In this document: one piece after another, positions 57,729-64,000 of the stretch
Position numbering within the stretch: position 1 is the first letter of the stretch
Layout of the letters: each line of letters starts with the position of its first letter
Assembly (NCBI RefSeq): GCF_012489685.1
Contig: NC_080042.1
Location: forward strand, 29,579,158-29,643,157
DNA length: 64,000 nt
Direction of reading: 5' to 3'
Origin: Lotus japonicus
Taxonomy: Eukaryota > Streptophyta > Magnoliopsida > Fabales > Fabaceae
Made by a program: the position numbers and the translations under genes
Notes under the pieces: model-generated
Databases searched by the model: none
Told to the model about the DNA's origin: nothing
What the model saw: the letters and a program-made list of their open reading frames with translations, nothing else

Positions 57729-58038
57729 ATGTCGACGGTGGATTGGGTTTCGATGGTCTCTCCCTCGGGGGGGGATCAGGTTTGAGTTGGTGGATCGTCA
57801 TACCCCCACCGCTTGGGTGATCTATCTTGTGGGTCATCAGGCGACGTACCGGGGAAGGGTCATGGACGACCGGACTGACGAGCGTGGACGTCTGACGAAG
57901 GGAGTTCTACGACGCATGGAGCTGAGCTTCAACTTGCCGACTTCAGTTCGCTGTGGACTCGGTACTTGGAGGGTAGGTTTATGCAGGCGTCATATTTTGT
58001 GTAGAGCTCTGATTCGTTTTGCTTTTGGGACAGGGTAG
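57729..58038 (+). pseudogene. LTR-resident small ORF, family B copy (frameshifted)
   Basis: Starts at CCAG/ATGTCGACGGTGGATTGG (MSTVDWVSMVSPS). The G run (57767-57774) has eight G instead of seven, shifting the frame. In the shifted frame the core is open (TAWVIYLVGHQATYRGRVMD, LTKGVLRRMELSFNLP). After FNLPTSVRCGLGT the acidic linker and C-terminal motif are missing and an unrelated tail runs to 58038. Confidence 0.55.
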
Positions 58039-58689
58039 GTTCCCGATACATGACTTTTTGTGTGGTTCTCTCACTGAGGGATCACAGTGAGTCAGTCGGA
58101 CTATAGGGGTCTTTGCCTAGGCCATTTTGAGGCCGACTTTCTTCTAGTGGTTTGTAATTATAACTTTCTCACTCACACTTCTGGATCTGTATATAATTGC
58201 CTACGGGCACACTACTTTGGAGTCACTGCGAATGCGCGTGACGTGGGAGTGCAGCTGAGGCTGTACATGTTTATATATGTTGTACATCGGTTAGTTTAGT
58301 TTGCTGGGTTACCTGTTTTCCGCGTAAAGTTTATCTTTGGTTACTAAAGTGGCACTGGAAATCGGGGTGTTACAGAAGGGGTAATCCCAAATCAGTTCCC
58401 TAATCTATAACAAACTTCCATTCTGATTATAGAAAAACATAAAGCAAGCATGCATACAAGCTAGATTGAAATTCAGAAAATGGGATTCAAGGAAAGAAGA
58501 AGATCATGTGGGAAAGAACTTAATATTATAACTTAAACATGAAAAGACTTACATGAAAACCAAAGCATAAGAAGAGAGATTAGCTAAGAACCTGAATTAC
58601 AAACTTATGTAAAAATGGAATAGATACAAAAGAAAATGACTATAATCCTATTTATTGGCAAAATACATGAGTCTGGGCTGTTTTGGTCG

Positions 58690-58860
58690 CTCAAGCGCCA
58701 ATAAAGCATGCCTGAGCGCCAATTCAAAGTGAAAAACTGGCTTCTGGAAGGTAATTGGCGCCTAGGCGCCAATTGAGCATGCCTAGGCGCCAATTCCAAA
58801 ATCTTGGAACAGGGCAATTGGCGCCTAGGCGCCAATGGAGCACGCTTAGGCGCTCTAAAC
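58690..58860 (-). repeat. Palindromic GGCGCC repeats in family F U3
   Basis: A perfect 22-base palindrome at 58753-58774 (AATTGGCGCCT followed by its reverse complement), a near-perfect second copy at 58816-58836, and several half-copies (GAGCGCCAATT, GGCGCCAATT). The plus-strand relative has the same words at 25225-25385. Confidence 0.9.
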
Positions 58861-59039
58861 ACGATGGAAAGTCCCTTGATCTTCATTTTAACTCCTCTTT
58901 AAGCCTCCATTGAATCTTCCAAGCCTCTAGACCTTCCCTCTTCAGCTGATTCAACCTGAAACCTTGATGAACATGCTTGGAAAATATCTTGAAACTTAAA
59001 GGTCAGTTTTGCACAAAGTACCTCAAAACAAGTGGAACT

Positions 59040-60223
59040 TGTAAGACCAAGATTTGGTCATGTAGTACAACTCTATGTTTTGATGATTACATGTTAACTA
59101 TTGTGTATGAACAATTATGGTACTCTAACATTGTTTTCTGAGTGTTTAAATGACATGCTATGACTCTGGTCAGTACTCACAATAATCAGAAACATTAAGC
59201 CAAAGAGTAGCCAATGCAATGCTTTCACACTCACTATGTTCTGATTGAACAGTAGTATATGCTTCAGAAGTTCTGAAGATGATAAACTCTGATGTGGATT
59301 CAGATCACCGTCCAGTTCTGAAGACCAGAAGCTCTGAAGGTCCAGAGGCTCTGAAGGTCCAGATTCTCTGAAGGTCCAGAAGCTCTGAAGGTCCAGAAGC
59401 TAAGAAGTGAAGATTCTGAAGTCCAAGAGTAAGCTGGCTCTGAAGACCAAGTACTTCCAACTCTGATGACCAGAAGCAGAAGATACGAAGGTCAGAGGAT
59501 CCAAGCTTCCCTCTGACTCTGATCACCAAGCTTCACAAGTTCCAACATGAAGCGTCGTCTGATCATAAGTCAACTAGGATAAGGCTCACGTCGCTGTCCA
59601 AGTACAAAAGCAATTGAACTATCCTGACGACCTTACCTAAGATATTCAGCCACAACAGAATCTGGAAGTTTCGGATTTGCCCTCCAAAGATAGCATTTTA
59701 AACAGCAAATACAACCCTAATCCTTGGAGTATAAATAGAGGCTGAAGATTGAAGAAGCGGCTAAGAAACTTTGTACAAGCTTAAGCAACCATTTAATATT
59801 CTCTTAGCAATCTTTCTTCAATAGTTCTTACTGTGTTTACCCAAAATCCTCAAACAGTTAGTTTGATTTCCTTAAGGGACCAAGGTTGGTCAGCTCCTTG
59901 AGAAGACTAAGAGAGTGAATCTTAGTGTTTGCTAGTTCATTGTATTGTTAGTCACTGAGCAGGTTGCTAGTGCAGTTGTAACAATCATTGCATAGTGGAT
60001 TGCCTTCATTCTAAGAAGGAAGAAATCACCTTAACGGATGGACTGGATTAGCTTGAGGGATTTATCAAGTGAACCAGGATAAAATACTTGTGTGCTTCTC
60101 TTCATCTCTTATCTTTGCACCTTGTATTGTTTGTTCGAGAGATTTGTCTAAATCTCAAGAAAGAAAAGTTTTTGTTGAAAACGCTATTCAAACCCCCCCT
60201 TTCTATCGTTTTTCATACCTTCA
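59040..60223 (+). repeat. 5' LTR of a second Sirevirus-like copia element (about 1.18 kb)
   Basis: Ends CATACCTTCA directly before a Met-tRNA-type primer-binding site. The start at TGTAAGACC is the best candidate but not proven, as no second LTR of this element is in the window. It contains short repeated GAAGGTCCAGA-type words (59330-59400) and TATAAATAG near 59730. Confidence 0.65.
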
Positions 60224-60225
60224 AT

Positions 60226-60240
60226 TGGTATTAGAGCGCA
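60226..60240 (+). promoter_or_regulatory. Primer-binding site of the Sirevirus-like element
   Basis: TTGGTATTAGAGCGCA, one mismatch in the core from the usual TGGTATCAGAGC complement of initiator Met tRNA. Confidence 0.75.
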
Positions 60241-60298
60241 AGTTCTGATTACCACACATAATAGTGTTCAGTGATCCGGGCCGGTGTGAAAAACTGAG

Positions 60299-60562
60299 AT
60301 GGCTACCACCAGTGATGCGCAAAAGGATGTCTACAGTGCAAAGCCTCCTATCTTTGATGGACAGAAGTTCAAGTACTGGAAAGACAGAATCAAAAGCTTC
60401 TTTCTTGGCTTCGATGCTGATCTTTGGGATATTATTGTGGATGGCTATACGCGTCTAGTTGATGCTGATGGTAAAAAGCGTTCAAGAGAAAATATGACGC
60501 CTGAGCAAAGGAAGAAGATCTCCGAGAACCACAAAGCTAGAACCATTCTTCTCAATGCTATC
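60299..60562 (+). pseudogene. Start of copia gag, cut by an LTR insertion
   Basis: From ATG (MATTSDAQKDVYSAKPPIF) it reads FDGQKFKYWKDRIKSFFLGF and DLWDIIVDG, the N-terminal pattern of Ty1/copia Sirevirus gag, and is open until 60562, where the LTR beginning TGTAACGCC interrupts it. Only 88 codons remain; the continuation would lie beyond the window. Confidence 0.85.
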
Positions 60563-60890
60563 TGTAACGCCCCGATTTCTCGAGTGTCACACAGTAAACC
60601 AAACGTCACCATTTCGTAAAGAATTTTCGCCGTTCAATTATTAATCTTGATTTAATGACAAAAGTTCAATTATTACGAAACTCTTGAAACTTTACGAAAT
60701 AAGTTTGCGCAATAAATAAGACATGTATTTCTGAATAAAATGACTCGTAATTAAAAGAACCATAAATCAAAAGTACATGAATGTATCCTTGGGCCAAAGC
60801 CCTACATCAAAGTACATCAAAAGAAAACCCAAAAGTAAAAATGATAAATAATAGTTCGACACGAATTCTCAGCCCACAGAAAGGAACCCT

Positions 60891-61358
60891 CTAATCCTGA
60901 TCCCGCTCCGGAACGTCAGCTCCCGCTCCACGCTCTCTCTTCTTAGACTGCTCCAGCTTTATCACGCTCTTCCGAGGTCCCACTCTAAAGCACTTTGGAC
61001 GCCCAGGTACACACTGCGCACAGACTCTCGACTTGGCCTCTGGTGGTGAAGACTCCACTGCCTCCTCCTCCTCGACCAACCGTGACTCCACTGTAGTGTC
61101 CTCCGAAGGATCTTCTTCCTCCTCGTCCACTGTAGTCTGATGAAACCTAGCGGGAGGATGTGGCAGCACAACAGTCCCATCCCTAAGGATCTGCCTCTCC
61201 ACAACCGTCCCGGATCAGTTCCTCCCTAAAAGCTCCGCATCGCCGACGTAGTCTCTCCGGACTCCGGAACCGTCGGTCTCCCAGAGTCGGTCTTCCGCTG
61301 GCCTACTCAGAACGATCTCCCATCTCACGATAGTATCCAATATCGTGGTGGTCACCAT
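60891..61358 (-). pseudogene. LTR-resident small ORF, distant family H copy (one stop)
   Basis: Lies at the same LTR position and strand sense as the other copies. It starts ATGGTGACC at 61358 just after a G run, reads 47 codons to a TGA, then is open in the same frame to 60891. Sequence identity is low, but the order is alike: a Trp-containing start, a YVGDAEL segment, RDGTVVLPHPP near the FNLPP position, then an acidic linker containing EEEEDPSED (the EDPSE word is shared with family A). The C-terminus is basic and lacks the VVLDSDSDDD motif. Homology is likely but unproven. Confidence 0.4.
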
Positions 61359-61589
61359 CTACCCCCCCCCCCCAAATAAACACATAAACAAATAACAGGG
61401 TCAGATCACATGTTCTCATGGAAACATTCACATGTTCATGTATTCTCATAAATAACAAGGTTTAATAAGCATAATCTTTACGTTGTATCAAAGTCAGTCA
61501 CCCAAGTTCAGTTAGGCTAACGACCTCACCATTCACACAACCACCACAACACCAATGGCCATATTCACGATCATCCGCAGATGAACAAT

Positions 61590-61720
61590 TCTCGGAGGGG
61601 ACACACCATACAACCCTCATTCATGTGGGGGGACACACCGTCCGCCGGACACACCGTCCGTCCACAGAATCACAAGGTGACCGCAGTCAACCAAATCACG
61701 TGGGGACACACCGTACAACC
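61590..61720 (-). repeat. Short tandem repeat GGACACACCGT in family H LTR
   Basis: Four or five occurrences of (GG)GGACACACC(A/G)T with CCGTCCGCC or ACAACCC linkers. It again lies near the slot of lineage-specific tandem repeats. Confidence 0.6.
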
Positions 61721-63265
61721 CACAAAACACCCTCGCGTGCAAGTAACCGTTTGTCTCTAACGGTACCATCGTTCTCATGGCCCATAGTCTTCACTAGACC
61801 TATGTCCAATTATTCACATTTACTTGCAAGCGATTAAGTTCTCATTTCTCTTTGTTAGGGCTCTATTAGTCAACCTAGAGTCTTAACATTTTCACAAGAC
61901 TTATACAACTTAATCACAATAATAATCACAGCACCAAAAGGAATTACAGCTAGATGAGCGACCTTTTGGCAATAACCAAGATATGCAACATATAAGTCAT
62001 ACCAAGGCACTTAGACATGTTCTCATGCATATCAATACTTAATTCATGGCAACTTCACCAATCAAGCTATCACATAAACTTGTGCATGAGTCGGAAGAAA
62101 GAAAACTTGCCAACAACCACAAAAGTGGCTTGGCCAAACCCTAAAGGGCTCAAGGGTTTTCAAAACTATTCCTTCCTTCCATCTCAACTTCACAAGTCAA
62201 TGTCCGGCCAACAAACATAAGCATATACTCTCCAAAAATCCAGAATTGATCATGTTACAAATTGCATGTTAAAATCTTGTGAAAAACTAGGCAAATTTGG
62301 CATAAAATCATGGTTATCATACACAAGACCTAGGGTCATTTGTCAAACAATAACCTACTAGTCATGGCATCACACAAGCTTCACAAATATGGTAAAAATT
62401 CCAGTAGCAATCAGCAACAATCAATACATCAAAGAATCTAAAGAAAAATCCACCAAAACCGCATTTTGTACACATGAAATCATAGCTTTTCACATAGAAG
62501 TCCCTAAACTCTACCCATGTCCTAGAGATCAGCCCATACCTTTATTTCTTGATCTGAAAAGAATGGAAGAATGAAGCTTGGATAATCTGCTCCTTGCTGT
62601 CCAAAAACTGGAACAGTGTGCATTAAAACTGGGTTGTACGGTGTGCATTAAAACTGGTCTCCAGAATTCATTTCTCAGCCGAAATTGACATACTATACAT
62701 TCCTGGAAAGCTATTTGGAAAATATACAACTTTCTATTTTATCACTTTTTCATCTGAGACCCAGAATTAGGTCATATTAGGCTCTGAAGCTCGCTGTCCA
62801 GTACAGAAAACTGGCAGTGATATTTTTACCTTCAAATTAATTTCTAACCATTTGAGTCCAAGGTTTCTAGGCCATGTTCCAGCAAACATACAGCACATAT
62901 TCCTCCTCTAAATTCCAGTAGCAACATCTCATCATAATAATTAAGAATTTAATCAATCTTAGGCATATGAGTCATCATGAATCGGATCTAAGCAAAACTC
63001 ATAGTAAATTGGACAAGTTTTGCAACTAGGACACATAAGCATGGCATCAAGCTTTGATCAATCTCATGGCTGCACATATCAAATACTCTAAGCATGTTCT
63101 CTACCCTCAGCCATCATACATCATCAAACTAACCAGATTCAGATCAAGGACAAGCTAATCAAAAAAACCTTTACCCTGGCTGATTGGAATGAGAGAGATG
63201 ATGAAAAGGATGAATGAAAAGCTCTCTCCTTGCTCGAAATATCCTCCTCACCCTTTCTCCTCCAC

Positions 63266-63267
63266 GG

Positions 63268-63298
<31 letters not shown>

Positions 63299-63331
63299 TT
63301 CTTCTTCTTCTTCTTCTTCTTCTTCTTCTTT
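63266..63331 (+). repeat. (CTT)n microsatellite
   Basis: About 20 uninterrupted CTT units followed by a T run. The Lys-rich and Arg-rich frames on the other strand are artefacts of it. Confidence 0.95.
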
Positions 63332-64000
63332 TTTTTCTCTCTAGCCGCCACACTCTCCCACTCTTTCTCTCTTGTTTTCTTTTCTTTTCTCTTCTGAATT
63401 TGTGCGGGAAAATGAGAGTATGTGGTTAGGTTTCTAACTTAGCCTTATTAGGTCTCTCAAAACTGCAGCAAACCTCCCATTTTTCCCTCCAATTCGTTGC
63501 CCAACACCCTCCCTCAAAGCATTCACAAAAACTTCAAATTCAAATGGAGACAAAGCCTTCAATGCTCATTATTAGCTCTTAATCCTCTCCATGAAATCTG
63601 ATTTCTATTAATCAAGAGAGCATAACCCCCATCAGCCCCTTGATTCTTGCATTACTAGTCAACCAAATGTCTCCCTTCCTACATTCCTCATCAAACTCGG
63701 CCAAGGCACAAAGATTGGCCTTCGAACAACTCGGTGCCCTTCAATTTAAGGTCATAGCCCTTCATAACTTGGTCCTAGCCCAACTAATTACACTTCTAAC
63801 TACTGATTAAGAGGATAAAATAAATCAAGGCAACCTCCTTCCCTTGATTTTAAAGAAATAAATTCGGAATTAAGAAAATTCCTTCTAGCAAAATTGCTAG
63901 TACAATACAGCCTGACCTTCCGTCACTAAAACATGACTATCACAGGCTACAGAGGTCGTAATGACCTGAAACCAACAAGAGAATTTAGCCAACTCAGAGA

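Larger units (their letters stand above)
54987..58374 (+). repeat. Solo LTR, family B, plus strand (3388 bp)
   Basis: TGTAAGATCTGG to GGGGTGTTACA with the exact duplication GAAGG at 54982-54986 and 58375-58379. TATA box at 55675-55685; donor-like CGAG/GTAACT near 55811 and CTCGAG/GTTAGGGC near 56562. It contains a duplicated unit of about 70 bp around 57110-57240, a minisatellite (57296-57475) and a decayed small frame. Confidence 0.95.
54574..59039 (-). repeat. Ty3-like LTR (family F), minus strand, split by a solo LTR
   Basis: Minus-strand end reads CCCTGTGGTTTGATA then TACACTTGCGGATTTACCCACA, as in the plus-strand relative ending at 26226. TATA box AATAAATAGG near 58650 and palindromic GGCGCC words at 58690-58860 in U3. 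Without the nested LTR it is about 1.08 kb. The U3 end near 59030-59039 is approximate. Confidence 0.65.
60563..64000 (-). repeat. Large Ty3-type LTR (family H), minus strand, runs off the window
   Basis: Plus strand starts TGTAACGCCCCGATTTC, the inverse of the LTR end seen in families A and B, and no matching TGTAAG end is found before 64000. The five bases before it are CTATC, the expected duplication. It has a tandem GGACACACCGT array (61590-61720), a CTT microsatellite and a distant copy of the small frame (60891-61358). Confidence 0.75.

Noticed and set aside
63139..63353. Lys-rich and Arg-rich minus-strand frames
   Set aside because: They are translations of the (CTT)n microsatellite.

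Overview
This window is a plant nuclear region, almost certainly from a eudicot and possibly a legume (the legume guess rests only on the general look of the retrotransposons and cannot be proved here). About 95% of it is nested LTR retrotransposon sequence. One ordinary host gene is visible: a two-exon class III (secretory) peroxidase on the minus strand, 26965-29884. No rRNA, tRNA, CRISPR or bacterial-type features were recognised.

Layout. 1-8520: 3' part of a Ty3/gypsy chromovirus (Tekay/Del-like) with one uninterrupted gag-pol frame and a ~4.0 kb 3' LTR. 8521-8920: scrap of a different Ty3 gag on the minus strand. 8921-20506: a second, broken copy of the same chromovirus family, split by a solo LTR (TSD ATTGT), with a Mutator-type foldback MITE (9-bp TSD) in its 3' LTR. 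20507-26226: LTR pieces of other Ty3 families, one interrupted by a family-B solo LTR (TSD AGGAG). 26227-30853: gene island with the peroxidase. 30854-36568: a diverged large LTR interrupted by another solo LTR (TSD AATTG). 36569-52644: a minus-strand Ty1/copia element broken by a complete but pol-less chromovirus derivative (37410-51645, TSD TTCAT), whose 5' LTR carries an inverted solo LTR (TSD ATAAT). 52645-54573: 3' end of a Sirevirus-like copia element with an env-like frame. 54574-59039: minus-strand Ty3 LTR split by a family-B solo LTR (TSD GAAGG). 59040-60562: 5' LTR and gag start of another Sirevirus-like element, cut by a further large LTR (60563 to the window end).

Most interesting observation. 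The large chromovirus LTRs (about 3.4-4.5 kb) are not simple promoters. Each carries, in the same order, a TATA box about 0.7 kb in, candidate splice donors, a fast-changing tandem-repeat slot, and a small reading frame that begins at a conserved CAG/ATG. The intact copy (19536-20012) would encode 158 residues with a conserved tryptophan-containing core, a Pro/Ser/acidic linker and a C-terminal VVLDSDSDDD motif that looks like a SUMO-interacting motif. Recognisable copies exist in diverged LTR families, and the pol-less element keeps both ends of the frame around an in-frame internal deletion. Because promoter, candidate exons and frame all lie inside the LTR, even solo LTRs could act as small genes. 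I do not recognise this protein; its function and expression are inference.
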